DNA from: CAZOSF01 sp964582415
GTDB taxonomy: Bacteria > Bacteroidota > Bacteroidia > Flavobacteriales > Flavobacteriaceae
Reading direction: 5' to 3'
NCBI GenBank assembly: GCA_964582415.1
Contig: CAZOSF010000015.1
Span: 1 to 38,265 of the forward strand
Length of the DNA stretch: 38,265 nt
Positions 24,576-33,572 of the stretch are shown piece after piece (the first letter of the stretch is position 1; the number at the start of each line of letters is the position of its first letter). A model generated the notes under the pieces. It saw only the letters and a program-made list of their open reading frames with translations. It made no database searches and was not told where the DNA came from. The translations under genes and the position numbers were made by a program.

Positions 24576-27500
24576 TTAGTTTTTAGAAGAATTGAATTCT
24601 TCGGGGAATTCGTTGTCATCGGGCACCACCATAATGGGCTCTTTAGTAAGTTTTTTGTTGAAGAGTTTCTGCATCAATTCCTTGAAGGTATCAAAATCGA
24701 CCAGATACGATACCCCTGCCCCCTGTTCATAGATCTGATTCTCACCAATAAATTGTAAGTCGGCTTGACGGTTGAAGAAGTTAATACGTAAACTACCGTC
24801 ATCGTTTACCAACCACTGGACTTCCACATCCCCAGCCACTACCGATTCGTTGGCTCCATTCACAGGCACCGCTACCCTGCCGTTGACCAGGATACGTTCG
24901 GAAATTTTGAATTCTGTTTCCACGCCCAGTTGATATTCCAACTGCTGGTCCAATGAGACCTGACGGGTGCTGATAGTGGGCAATACCTTAAATTTGGAAT
25001 CACTATCCGAAAAGATATCCGCAACCAACTGATTCACTTTTTCAGTGATGGTACCTGCAATATTTCCTTGTCCGTTAGTCCCTTGGAAGGAACCTGTAGC
25101 CGCTAAATAAATACCCTGTAACTGACGCTGTTCCTTATCGCTCAGCTTCACATTAAGCTCTTCCCGGACTGTTGAGGAAACTCCTGGAAAACTAATCTGG
25201 AAATCCAATTCTGGCTGCATAATAGCTCCCGTTAGATTCAACAACACTTCCACATCTACGGTGGTGTTTAAGGTAGGGTTATCCAATAATGCAGAAGGAT
25301 TCACGTCTTTTACCCTGTATCGGGCTGTGAGATCCAATTGGGCTTGTGTAGGTTCCCCGTTCCAAGTGATACGCCCCCCTGGAACTACATCTATTTTTTT
25401 ATCCACCAACCCTCGATATTTGAAATCGTAATTCCCTTCGATAATCACAAATTCTCCCCACATCCTGAATTTACCCAAGGTATTGATTTCCAAAAACATC
25501 AAACCGGCCCCACGCCCTCGGAAAGAGGAATTATTTTCTTGATCTACCAATATTTCAACTTCGGCCTGATCGTTAATATCAAGGTCGAAATTGAGGGATA
25601 ATCCTTTGAGCTCCTTAGCAACATAATCTTCTCCAGCGATTCTCGCCCGTTTCTCTTCGGGGGAGATAAAGCGTATAAAGGAATCATCTCCAATACTTGC
25701 GGCATCACTAATTGGAATTTTAAAATTCGTGCCCGATTCGGTAGTCGCAACTACATCGATAACCAATTCATCCACGGGACCCTTGATGTCGGCATAGCCA
25801 CTGATGTAGGCCGTACCATAATACAATGCATCTTCATCGGGAGGAGTATTTAATACAAGTAGACGATCCGTATCCAAGTGTAGGTTCAGCGCCCAATCCG
25901 AGAACTTTCGATGGGTTACTTTCCCAGTTAGAATACCTTTGGTGTTGAATTGGGTATCGGTAATCGTAGTTGGTGTGAAGGTTAGATCATTTTTGGTAAT
26001 AACAATATGGGTTTGTTGCTCCAAATTGAAGTCGGTACCCAAATAAGTTATGGTAAGTCCAGTGTCATTCAGATATAAATCTCCTTCCAAATCCGGATTT
26101 TTAAGATTCCCATCAATTCGTGCTGAACCATTTAAAAACCCTCTGAGATTACTGAAAACATCCACCCCGAACGGACTAAAGGCACTGAGGTTAAATTCTT
26201 GAAAGTTGGCGTCCAAATCGAGATTTGTGGCCTCTTTACCCACGGTAACGTTACCCAGTAATTCAAAGGATTTGATGTTTTCATTCACCAAATAAGAATT
26301 CACATCGTAATAGGTGAGATCTGAATTTCCTTCCACGTTCAGATTGAGGTCCCCCAATGCAACATGGTTCATGCTTAAATCTGAAATCGTCATTTCCGTA
26401 CGCGGTAAGTAGGCGCCATTCTTCTTAAGCACGTTCAGGTTGCCATTCATATACCCCACCAAATTCAAGCTATCCACACGAGGCAATATTTTCCCGATAT
26501 CGACATCTTTAAAGAGCATTTTGATATCCATATCGGTGCTGTCGTTTTTATATCCAGCCAATTGAATCAATTCGTTCTTATGTCGGAGCGTCAAGGAATC
26601 CAACTTCATGTCGGTAAAATTATCATCGAAGGTAATCTTGTTGAGATTGTTATTTCTTCGATTCAAGAACCAGTCGAACCCTTGATAGGTTATTTTCGAA
26701 CGTTTGATACCGACCACCGATTTTCCTTCTGGATTTATGGTATGGTATAAGGAAAGGTTGAATTTGTCGTTTCGGGCACCCCCGCCTTCAAATTGTGACT
26801 GAACGTAAAGTGTGTCTTTCAGCGTTTTGTTGATGATTTGAACATCCCTAACATTATACACACCGGTATATACGGAATCTATGGAAACATAGGCATTGTA
26901 CAACGGATTGTCATTGTCCAGCTGTATTTCCACTTTTTGAAAATAGTTATCGTACAGCAGAAACTCGGGCGATTTAAAGTCTAAGTCGAATTTGGATTCA
27001 TCAGAATATAGTGAACCCGACAGTCGGGTATTTTCCCCGAGCTGCAACTGGGGAACAAAAACATCAATAATCTTTTTATGAATTACGAATTGATAATCCA
27101 AATATTGATCGGGTGTAACTTGGACGGGAATATAGTTGGCATAGATACTTCCAATAGAATTTCGAACCAAATAAGGAATGTCATTTAAGATGAACTTTCC
27201 GCTAATCTTTCCAGAGATGATATCGGGTGAATCGATTTCTATTGTTCGTTCTTCCCCATTAAAGCTCGAAGAAATGGTGAAATCATCGAAGAAGTAATCC
27301 TTGGTTGCCGTTTGGTAGAACGTTTGGTTGAATTCAATGGTGCCCACAACATCATCGATGGAGGTCCCATCCATGTTCATTTTAATAGTTCCCGCGAAAA
27401 CCGAGATACTATCCCTCTTAAAAAGGTTCAATTGATTTAATTCAGCGAACTCAATATTGGCTTCAAAATCATAATGATTCAATTCTTGGGATACATCGAT

Positions 27501-28946
27501 AAGACCCTCAAAAACCATGGTCAGGTTGGGGTCTGTAATTTCTAAATGTCCATTGAATACAGGATTCTGAAGATTACCCTGAACAACAATATTTTTATAG
27601 GTATACCCTTCAAAATAAAAGGAGGCAATATCTCCAGCAATTTGCGTATTGATAGTTTCTGGACTAAAGCCTCGCCCATCAAACCTCAAATCGGCAGAAA
27701 CGGGACCCAAAGAAGTCGTTTCGGTGAATTTTCCCAAATTGAAACCATCGAGCATGATATCCCCTTTGTAAAAAGCATTCGAAAAATCGGTGATATTTCC
27801 TATATGCAAATCAACAATTGCAGCACCAGAGGCACTTTTTAAAGTACCATCAATATCCAGTAGATCCCCTTTTATATCGGTATCCCCACTAAAGGAAAAG
27901 AAGCCTAGTTTTTTGATTTCCACCGGTAAGTCCTTACCAAACAAATCGGGCATAATCTTTTGAAGATCATAGTAATTGGTGGATAGGGAGTATTTGTCGA
28001 TTTGTATGTCGAACACCTCATCATTTAAAAGATTGATAAACCGGAAATCTCCCGATAGTGACGTATCTCCATACCCCAATTGCGCTTCTTTAAAAGTGAA
28101 ATCGTTGAGCAAACCATGGAATTTTCCTTGTAAGGAGATATCTATATCAGGACCAAATTGATTATAAAATGGATTTAAGTCATTCGTAGACAAAATCGAT
28201 GGGGCGAAATCCACGTCCAAAAGTACCTTGTTTTCAAAATCCCCCATACCTTCTTCAAACGTCATGGTAAGATTTGCCTTGATATCGGAGTCGGGGGATT
28301 GTAATTCCAGCCCATCTAGCATAATTTGCGTTTCGGTATAGGTTAAATCACCGCTAAGATGGGTGATGTTCAACCCTCGATGTTCCAGAAAGCTAAGATC
28401 TTCGATACTGGCTTTTACAATGGGACCGGTAATATTAAAATCTTCCGCTTCCAAATTTAACTGCGTCATATCCAACGCGAGGGGAGTTTCCAGATTTTCG
28501 TCTTGAATTCGAATACGGGAATTTTTTAAAATAACATCCGAGCCCCAAAGTTGGAAGGGTTCTGATGTGGTCGTGGTATCCCCAGAATCGAAAGCCGAAG
28601 CGAAAATGTCGAGATTATCGGTTTCCTCTCCCTTGTAGGTAGTTACGTAGAGGCGCGCATTTTCCAAATCTATGAATCCAAAATCTAGATTCCCTTTTAT
28701 CAGTTTTGGGATGCTTAAAATATTGGTCTTGAGGTATTGTGTGTAGATGAGTGTGTCCTCATGATGGTCGCGAATCAATACTTCCCTGATGTCCACCTCC
28801 CCTTTCCAATTCAATCCCAAACGTTGAATTTGAATGTTTACGCCAAAGTCCTCATTCAGACGTTCGGTGGCATATTTGGCCAATTTTGTTTGAACGGCGG
28901 GAATAGAAAGAACAATGAGTATCAGCAGCAAAAGCAACAACAGCAC
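24576..28946 (-). CDS. tamB: TamB-like translocation/assembly module protein
   Basis: 1456 residues from the GTG at 28946. It has one N-terminal membrane anchor, a long AsmA/TamB-type beta-helical region with many short repeated strands, and the DUF490 (TamB) domain near the C-terminus (LNLTGAIMQPELDFQISFPGV and the final ADLQFIGENQIYEQGAGVSYLVDFDTF). TamB forms a periplasm-spanning hydrophobic groove for phospholipid transport or outer-membrane protein assembly. The frame continues upstream of GTG as KTLRVIRKLLKITKRTLQ, a basic stretch typical of the cytoplasmic side of this anchor, so the true start is probably near 29003 and uses a non-standard codon (ATT). It is divergent from tsaD. Confidence 0.9.
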   Translation of the reverse strand: MLLLLLLLILIVLSIPAVQTKLAKYATERLNEDFGVNIQIQRLGLNWKGEVDIREVLIRDHHEDTLIYTQYLKTNILSIPKLIKGNLDFGFIDLENARLYVTTYKGEETDNLDIFASAFDSGDTTTTSEPFQLWGSDVILKNSRIRIQDENLETPLALDMTQLNLEAEDFNITGPIVKASIEDLSFLEHRGLNITHLSGDLTYTETQIMLDGLELQSPDSDIKANLTMTFEEGMGDFENKVLLDVDFAPSILSTNDLNPFYNQFGPDIDISLQGKFHGLLNDFTFKEAQLGYGDTSLSGDFRFINLLNDEVFDIQIDKYSLSTNYYDLQKIMPDLFGKDLPVEIKKLGFFSFSGDTDIKGDLLDIDGTLKSASGAAIVDLHIGNITDFSNAFYKGDIMLDGFNLGKFTETTSLGPVSADLRFDGRGFSPETINTQIAGDIASFYFEGYTYKNIVVQGNLQNPVFNGHLEITDPNLTMVFEGLIDVSQELNHYDFEANIEFAELNQLNLFKRDSISVFAGTIKMNMDGTSIDDVVGTIEFNQTFYQTATKDYFFDDFTISSSFNGEERTIEIDSPDIISGKISGKFILNDIPYLVRNSIGSIYANYIPVQVTPDQYLDYQFVIHKKIIDVFVPQLQLGENTRLSGSLYSDESKFDLDFKSPEFLLYDNYFQKVEIQLDNDNPLYNAYVSIDSVYTGVYNVRDVQIINKTLKDTLYVQSQFEGGGARNDKFNLSLYHTINPEGKSVVGIKRSKITYQGFDWFLNRRNNNLNKITFDDNFTDMKLDSLTLRHKNELIQLAGYKNDSTDMDIKMLFKDVDIGKILPRVDSLNLVGYMNGNLNVLKKNGAYLPRTEMTISDLSMNHVALGDLNLNVEGNSDLTYYDVNSYLVNENIKSFELLGNVTVGKEATNLDLDANFQEFNLSAFSPFGVDVFSNLRGFLNGSARIDGNLKNPDLEGDLYLNDTGLTITYLGTDFNLEQQTHIVITKNDLTFTPTTITDTQFNTKGILTGKVTHRKFSDWALNLHLDTDRLLVLNTPPDEDALYYGTAYISGYADIKGPVDELVIDVVATTESGTNFKIPISDAASIGDDSFIRFISPEEKRARIAGEDYVAKELKGLSLNFDLDINDQAEVEILVDQENNSSFRGRGAGLMFLEINTLGKFRMWGEFVIIEGNYDFKYRGLVDKKIDVVPGGRITWNGEPTQAQLDLTARYRVKDVNPSALLDNPTLNTTVDVEVLLNLTGAIMQPELDFQISFPGVSSTVREELNVKLSDKEQRQLQGIYLAATGSFQGTNGQGNIAGTITEKVNQLVADIFSDSDSKFKVLPTISTRQVSLDQQLEYQLGVETEFKISERILVNGRVAVPVNGANESVVAGDVEVQWLVNDDGSLRINFFNRQADLQFIGENQIYEQGAGVSYLVDFDTFKELMQKLFNKKLTKEPIMVVPDDNEFPEEFNSSKN

Positions 28947-28999
28947 TTGCAGGGTACGTTTTGTTATTTTAAGAAGTTTTCTGATAACTCGTAATGTTT

Positions 29000-29007
29000 T
29001 AATTTTA
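29000..29007 (+). promoter_or_regulatory. Candidate -7 box for tsaD
   Basis: TAATTTTA matches TAnnTTTG in all but the last base, 22 bp before the TTG start at 29030. Weak support only. Confidence 0.25.
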
Positions 29008-29029
29008 CACCCAATAAACGTGCCTTTTT

Positions 29030-30052
29030 TTGAAAAACCAAAACGTCTATATCCTCGGAATCGAATCTTCCTGCGACGACACGGCTGCGGCTGTTCTCCA
29101 TAACGGGAAGGTCTTATCTAATGTTGTCGCCAGCCAAAAAATCCACGAGGAATATGGTGGGGTTGTTCCCGAGCTTGCCTCTCGTGCGCATCAACAAAAT
29201 ATAGTCCCCGTCGTTCATCAAGCGTTACGCAAAGCAAATATCGACAAAAAACAGTTAAGTGCCATAGCATTTACACAAGGTCCTGGACTGATGGGATCGC
29301 TCCTCGTTGGTACCAGTTTTGCGAAGTCACTAGCCATGGGGTTAGACATCCCCTTGATTGCTGTAAATCATATGCAGGCACACATTCTAGCGCATTTTAT
29401 TGAGGAAGAGAATCAGCCTAAACCAGCGTTCCCTTTTTTGGCTTTAACCATAAGCGGAGGCCACACTCAGATTGTAAGGGTGAATGATTATTTCAATATG
29501 GAGATTCTCGGTGAAACAATTGACGATGCTGTAGGTGAAGCATTTGATAAATCGGCCAAAATCTTGGGATTCCCCTATCCAGGTGGCCCGCTTATCGATA
29601 AATATGCTCAGGAAGGAAATCCGTTTGCCTATGAATTTCCGAAACCAAAGGTAGGCCCCTTAGAGTTCAGTTTTAGTGGATTGAAAACTTCGGTACTGTA
29701 TTTTATTGAAAAACAAACCAAGGAGCATCCGAACTTTATTGAAGAAAACAGAAATGATATTTGTGCAAGTATTCAATTTACCATTGTGGATTATCTTATG
29801 GATAAATTGAAGAATGCCGTAGCCATGACGGGTATCAAGCGCGTAGCTATCGGTGGTGGTGTCTCCGCCAATAGCGAAGTACGAAAAGTATTGAAACGGG
29901 CTGAAAGCGAGTTGGGATGGACTACTTACATTCCGAAGTTTGAATATTGCACCGACAATGCGGGTATGATTGCCATAGTGGGAGAGCTGAAGTTTCGCCA
30001 ACAATTGTACTCCCAAAGCGATATCGTTGCGAAATCGCGCCTTAAATTTTAA
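29030..30052 (+). CDS. tsaD: tRNA N6-adenosine threonylcarbamoyltransferase
   Basis: 340 residues, the standard length. It begins with TTG (MKNQNVYILGIESSCDDT); the conserved core starts at residue 7, so an upstream start is unlikely. Metal ligands are in NHMQAHILAH (His114, His118) and the late CTDNAGM Asp; GGHTQ and GGGVSAN loops bind the threonylcarbamoyl-AMP. It transfers the threonylcarbamoyl group to A37 of ANN-decoding tRNAs (t6A). It leads a plus-strand run of RNA-modification genes. Confidence 0.97.
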   Translation: MKNQNVYILGIESSCDDTAAAVLHNGKVLSNVVASQKIHEEYGGVVPELASRAHQQNIVPVVHQALRKANIDKKQLSAIAFTQGPGLMGSLLVGTSFAKSLAMGLDIPLIAVNHMQAHILAHFIEEENQPKPAFPFLALTISGGHTQIVRVNDYFNMEILGETIDDAVGEAFDKSAKILGFPYPGGPLIDKYAQEGNPFAYEFPKPKVGPLEFSFSGLKTSVLYFIEKQTKEHPNFIEENRNDICASIQFTIVDYLMDKLKNAVAMTGIKRVAIGGGVSANSEVRKVLKRAESELGWTTYIPKFEYCTDNAGMIAIVGELKFRQQLYSQSDIVAKSRLKF

Positions 30053-30055
30053 GAA

Positions 30056-30388
30056 ATGGACACTACCTCGGAAGAACTACTCAAACGATTGGACATGGCA
30101 CTTAAGCCTTGGGAAAAGGTCGTTACCTGTAAACGAATGTTCGGGGGAAGTTGTTACTTATACCATGGAAAAATGAGCATCGGTGAAACCAAGGGGCGAT
30201 TGGTGGTGCGTGTGGTTCCAGAAAAGATGGAAGAAATCCTAAAAAATCCCCACGTTCAACCGATGGATTTCACTGGAAAACCAATGAAGGAGTTTATCTT
30301 TGTACTACCGGGAGGCTACAATAGTGAGGAAGAACTTCAATATTGGGTCGAACTGGGCATTGAGCATGCCAAAAAATCGCTTTCTTAA
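30056..30388 (+). CDS. TfoX/Sxy N-terminal domain protein
   Basis: 110 residues, matching the stand-alone TfoX N-terminal domain: CKRMFGGSCYLYHGKMSIG (Met28 to about residue 43) and the following GRLVVRVV. In gamma-proteobacteria Sxy/TfoX is a competence regulator, but these short stand-alone relatives are of unknown function. It starts 3 bases after tsaD and 2 bases before rsmE, so it is very likely part of the same operon. No competence genes are visible here. Confidence 0.85.
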   Translation: MDTTSEELLKRLDMALKPWEKVVTCKRMFGGSCYLYHGKMSIGETKGRLVVRVVPEKMEEILKNPHVQPMDFTGKPMKEFIFVLPGGYNSEEELQYWVELGIEHAKKSLS

Positions 30389-30390
30389 CC

Positions 30391-31104
30391 ATGCAATTAT
30401 TCTATAATCCAAGGCTTTCAAAACATGACACCACCATCGAATTCGATAAAGATGAAAGTCGGCATATAGTTAAAGTATTGCGTCATTCTAGGGGGGATAT
30501 ATTGCATGTTACTAATGGTTTAGGTGATATTTTCAATGTTGTAATTACAGAAATCAATCAAAAATATTGCTTAGGAAATATCACTGCTTTAGAAAAACAA
30601 TCTCCACTTCCCTACCGCCTGCATGTGGCCATTGCTCCCACAAAAAACAATGACCGTTTGGAGTGGTTCCTTGAAAAGGCTACGGAGCTGGGTATTTACA
30701 AAATTACGCCTCTCATTTGCGACCATAGTGAACGAAAAGTGGTAAAGCATGACCGATTGGTCAAAATCCTTGAAAGCGCTATGAAACAAAGTCTTTCTGC
30801 CTATTTACCAATTTTGGAGGACACCACGGATTTTGATGAATTTTTAAAGGAATGTCAGTCCTTTAAGGGACTAAAGTGTATCGCCCATTGCTATGAGGAA
30901 AAAAAAGATTTGTTCTTTACTAAAATCAAAGGTCAAACCGATATTCTTATCCTAATCGGTCCGGAAGGTGATTTTTCTACTTTGGAGATTAAAAAGGCGA
31001 CACTGTCTGGTTTTGAGGCAGTGAGTCTTGGTGATCGACGACTGCGTACCGAAACAGCAGGAATTTTTGCTTGTGCACAAGTAGCTGCCGTTAACGAATT
31101 GTAA
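30391..31104 (+). CDS. rsmE: 16S rRNA (uracil-1498-N3)-methyltransferase
   Basis: 237 residues. An N-terminal PUA-like domain is followed by a SPOUT knot with the RsmE motifs IGPEGDF (189-195) and SLGDRRLRTETA (212-223), which bind AdoMet. It methylates U1498 in 16S rRNA, near the decoding centre. Two bases separate it from the TfoX-like gene. A new promoter-like pair follows for the next gene. Confidence 0.96.
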   Translation: MQLFYNPRLSKHDTTIEFDKDESRHIVKVLRHSRGDILHVTNGLGDIFNVVITEINQKYCLGNITALEKQSPLPYRLHVAIAPTKNNDRLEWFLEKATELGIYKITPLICDHSERKVVKHDRLVKILESAMKQSLSAYLPILEDTTDFDEFLKECQSFKGLKCIAHCYEEKKDLFFTKIKGQTDILILIGPEGDFSTLEIKKATLSGFEAVSLGDRRLRTETAGIFACAQVAAVNEL

Positions 31105-31140
31105 TCTTTTTGTAAATTTTTCGTTTTTTATCGGTAAAAT

Positions 31141-31170
31141 TTTGTATTTCATCGAAATTCTCTATCTTGC
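31141..31170 (+). promoter_or_regulatory. Promoter-like TTTG-N18-TATCTTGC upstream of the 56-residue ORF
   Basis: TTTG at 31141-31144 and TATCTTGC at 31163-31170 (consensus TAnnTTTG with two mismatches) at 18-bp spacing. The ATG at 31203 is 33 bp further on. It supports independent expression of the small gene. Confidence 0.45.
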
Positions 31171-31202
31171 GGGCACCAAATCAAAATTAACCTACTAACG
31201 TT

Positions 31203-31373
31203 ATGAATGCCAAGAAGTTTCAACCGGCACTAAAGTTGGAGTCCAAGTCTGACGCCATGGAATCTCCTTTGAAGTTTCTTTCCCCTTTTCAAAAAGCGAA
31301 GTCCAATGCCATCGCTAAAGAATGGAAAGCCTTTAACAATGGGCTTTTCGGAGATATCATAAACAAAATTTAA
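31203..31373 (+). CDS. 56-residue small hypothetical protein
   Basis: ATG at 31203 to TAA at 31371-31373, 56 residues beginning MNAKKFQPALKL and ending FGDIINKI. It is basic (many Lys) with Ser/Ala, has no signal peptide or membrane helix, and one Trp (EWKAFNN). It lies in the rsmE-DUF4159 interval, which holds no other gene, and has a promoter-like pair 33 bp upstream. No family is recognised. Support comes from the clean start, the plausible amino-acid make-up, and the position. Confidence 0.55.
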   Translation: MNAKKFQPALKLESKSDAMESPLKFLSPFQKAKSNAIAKEWKAFNNGLFGDIINKI

Positions 31374-31411
31374 TTTCTTTTCCAATACCTGCCAAAAGCG
31401 TACTTTTGAGT

Positions 31412-31897
31412 ATGTTTTTGAAATATTTCATTTTTACNNNNNNNNNNNNNNNNNNNNNNNNNNNNNNNNNNNNNNNNNNNNNNNNNNNNNNNNNNNNNNN
31501 NNNNNNNNNNNNNNNNNNNNNNNNNNNNNNNNNNNNNTATCTTATGAGTGGTGGCTTTTTGCATATTGATGACAATTATGGAATGGACCAGTATGTGAGG
31601 AAAGAAATCATTAAAATATTCCCGGACAAGAAACTGGAAGAACTTCCTGCCAATCATCCGATTTTTAAAGGGCCCTTTTCCTTTCCCCAAGGGCTTCCTA
31701 AAATACACGAACATGATAACCTACGTCCGCAAGCCTTCGGTATCACTATCGACGGACGATTGGTGCTATTGTACACCCATGAATCGGATATTGGGGATGG
31801 ATGGGAAAATCCGGAGGTGCATAACGATCCTCAGGAAGTTCGATTGAAAGCTTTACGCATGGGCGCCAATATTCTTTACTACGCCTTCGAAAACTGA
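31412..31897 (+). CDS. DUF4159 domain protein, interrupted by assembly gap
   Basis: The start MFLKYFIF at 31412 looks like a signal peptide and is cut by the N run at 31438. The C-terminal part is diagnostic of DUF4159: SGGFLHIDDNYG, GLPKIHEHDNLRPQAFGI, LYTHESDIGDGWENPEVHNDP and the closing GANILYYAFEN. DUF4159 proteins are Bacteroidota-typical periplasmic or exported proteins of unknown function, in other genomes often near MoxR/von Willebrand (Bat) genes; none are seen here. Family members have about 90-100 residues between the signal peptide and this block, far more than 33 codons, so the gap is underestimated. Confidence 0.85.
   Translation: MFLKYFIFXXXXXXXXXXXXXXXXXXXXXXXXXXXXXXXXXXYLMSGGFLHIDDNYGMDQYVRKEIIKIFPDKKLEELPANHPIFKGPFSFPQGLPKIHEHDNLRPQAFGITIDGRLVLLYTHESDIGDGWENPEVHNDPQEVRLKALRMGANILYYAFEN
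31438..31537. other. Assembly gap, 100 N, inside the DUF4159 gene
   Basis: 100 N between the signal peptide and the DUF4159 core. Family spacing implies near 280-300 real bases. Confidence 0.95.
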
Positions 31898-31902
31898 TTC
31901 TT

Positions 31903-32400
31903 GTGCAATTGACCCACCAAAACTTCAAGGCAAGCGAAACAAAATCCCAGATTGTTATCGCGTGTAACGAAGTTATCGGACCTGCCAATATCGGAGCCCT
32001 ATTTCGATTGTCCGAGGCCATGGGTGTCCGTAGACTATACTTTGATACTCCAATCAATGAAGATTCTAGAAGGATGTTAAAAACCTCTAGAGAAACCTTT
32101 CATAGCGTTCCCTACGAAGATTCAGTTTCATTGCCGAAACTGCTGGAAGAAATGAAAAATGATGGTTTTGTAAGCATCGCATTGGAATTAACCACAACGA
32201 GTCTTCCTATTTCTTCCCTACCTGAACCGTCAGAAGCGAAATGGTTGCTTCTCATTGGGAATGAAAAGAATGGTATAAACGAGTCATTATTAACGGTAGT
32301 AGACTATCATGCACATATACCAATGTTTGGAAAAAATAGCAGTATGAATGTTGTACAGGCTGCGGCGATGGCGGTTTATGAATTACGAAGATATGAATAA
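31903..32400 (+). CDS. TrmH/SpoU-family RNA 2'-O-methyltransferase
   Basis: 165 residues with a GTG start at 31903 (5 bp after the DUF4159 stop). The three SpoU motifs are visible: motif 1 CNEVIGPANIGALFRLSEAMG with Asn29 and Arg35, motif 2 LLLIGNEKNGIN (119-125), motif 3 HIPMFGKNSSMNVVQAAAMAVYEL (141-). Members methylate ribose 2'-OH in tRNA or rRNA using AdoMet bound in a trefoil knot. The length without an N-terminal L30e-like domain suggests a tRNA (TrmL-like or TrmH-like) enzyme, but the target base is not predictable. It overlaps the next gene by 8 bases. Confidence 0.9.
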   Translation: MQLTHQNFKASETKSQIVIACNEVIGPANIGALFRLSEAMGVRRLYFDTPINEDSRRMLKTSRETFHSVPYEDSVSLPKLLEEMKNDGFVSIALELTTTSLPISSLPEPSEAKWLLLIGNEKNGINESLLTVVDYHAHIPMFGKNSSMNVVQAAAMAVYELRRYE

Positions 32401-33556
32401 GACATTGCTACATACTGGCGTACAGGAATTCATTCGTTCGTATGATGGGGACCTAAACACAATGGCATTCAAAGGGAGCCCATTTCCAGAAATTACCATA
32501 CAGGAATTGTTGGAACAAATAGATGGGTTTCGGCGGAGCGAGAAAAAATTGCCTACATGGCATACAACTTCAGGTATTCTTTTTCCACCCAAGTTAAACT
32601 TGGAGCAAACCTCATCCGAGACAACTGCGGCCTATAAAGCAGGTTTGGTGCCTGGGGAAACCTTGGCAGACCTTACGGGAGGATTTGGAATAGATTCGTA
32701 TGCCTTCTCGAAAAGAGTGAATCGTGTATTTTATTTTGAACAAAATGAAACGCTAGCTGAATTAGCCACCCATAACTTTGGCATTTTGGGAGCAACTGGG
32801 ATAGAAATAACTGCCGGAAACGGATTGGAAGCCATCGAGAATAAAAAGTTCGATGTCATTTATTTGGATCCTGCAAGAAGGGATGACGCAAAGGGCAAGG
32901 TATTTCAACTTTCCGACACTACGCCAGATGTTACGCAACACCTAACTTTTCTAAAAGAACGCTGCACTACCCTTTTGATCAAAACTTCCCCAATGCTGGA
33001 TCTCACGGAAGGTCTAAGAGCATTGCCCGGGGTTGAGGAGATACATATTGTGGCCGTTCAAAATGAAGTAAAGGAGGTTCTATGGTTAATTGGATCGGGA
33101 AAAAAATACCCTACCATAAAAACCGTGAATTTTGGGCAATCATCCCTTCAAGCATTTGAATTCGATTGGGGTCAAGATTCAGCCACGGCATATAGTACTC
33201 CAAGAAAATATCTTTATGAACCCAATGCAGCCATAATGAAATCGGGAGGAATGAACCATCTTGCTGCTGCCTTTCCGATAATGAAATTAGCGCCCCATGC
33301 CCATTTATTCACTTCGGATATGTTAATTGATTTTCCCGGACGTGCTTTTAGAATATCGGAAGTAGTACCCTATCAAAAGGAAAAGCTGTTAAAATTCAAA
33401 CGCTTAAAGGCAAATATCACTACCCGCGACTTCCCATTGACAGTCGCTCAATTGCGAAAGAAATGGCAGATTTTGGAAGGCGGAAACACCTATCTATTTT
33501 TCACCACACTAAATGATGGTTCTAAAGTTTGCCTAGTTACTGACAAAATGGAATAA
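32393..33556 (+). CDS. Class I SAM methyltransferase with THUMP-like domain (PG_1098 family)
   Basis: 387 residues from ATG at 32393; 15 further in-frame codons upstream would overlap the trmH-like gene and are not conserved in type. An N-terminal helical segment precedes the AdoMet site: motif I DLTGGFGIDSYAF (93-), acidic loop FYFEQNE, and motif IV YLDPARRD (157-164), a variant of the DPPY-type motif. The C-terminal part (about 300-387) matches the THUMP-like/ferredoxin-like addition seen in Porphyromonas PG_1098. It is predicted to methylate RNA; target unknown. It follows another RNA methyltransferase, in line with the theme of the cluster. Confidence 0.88.
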   Translation: MNKTLLHTGVQEFIRSYDGDLNTMAFKGSPFPEITIQELLEQIDGFRRSEKKLPTWHTTSGILFPPKLNLEQTSSETTAAYKAGLVPGETLADLTGGFGIDSYAFSKRVNRVFYFEQNETLAELATHNFGILGATGIEITAGNGLEAIENKKFDVIYLDPARRDDAKGKVFQLSDTTPDVTQHLTFLKERCTTLLIKTSPMLDLTEGLRALPGVEEIHIVAVQNEVKEVLWLIGSGKKYPTIKTVNFGQSSLQAFEFDWGQDSATAYSTPRKYLYEPNAAIMKSGGMNHLAAAFPIMKLAPHAHLFTSDMLIDFPGRAFRISEVVPYQKEKLLKFKRLKANITTRDFPLTVAQLRKKWQILEGGNTYLFFTTLNDGSKVCLVTDKME

Positions 33557-33572
33557 CTCTCGGCTTCCTTCA

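Noticed and set aside
24116..24619. A 167-codon minus-strand open frame spanning ridA
   Set aside because: It overlaps the strongly conserved RidA frame and the end of tamB; composition is that of an antisense frame.
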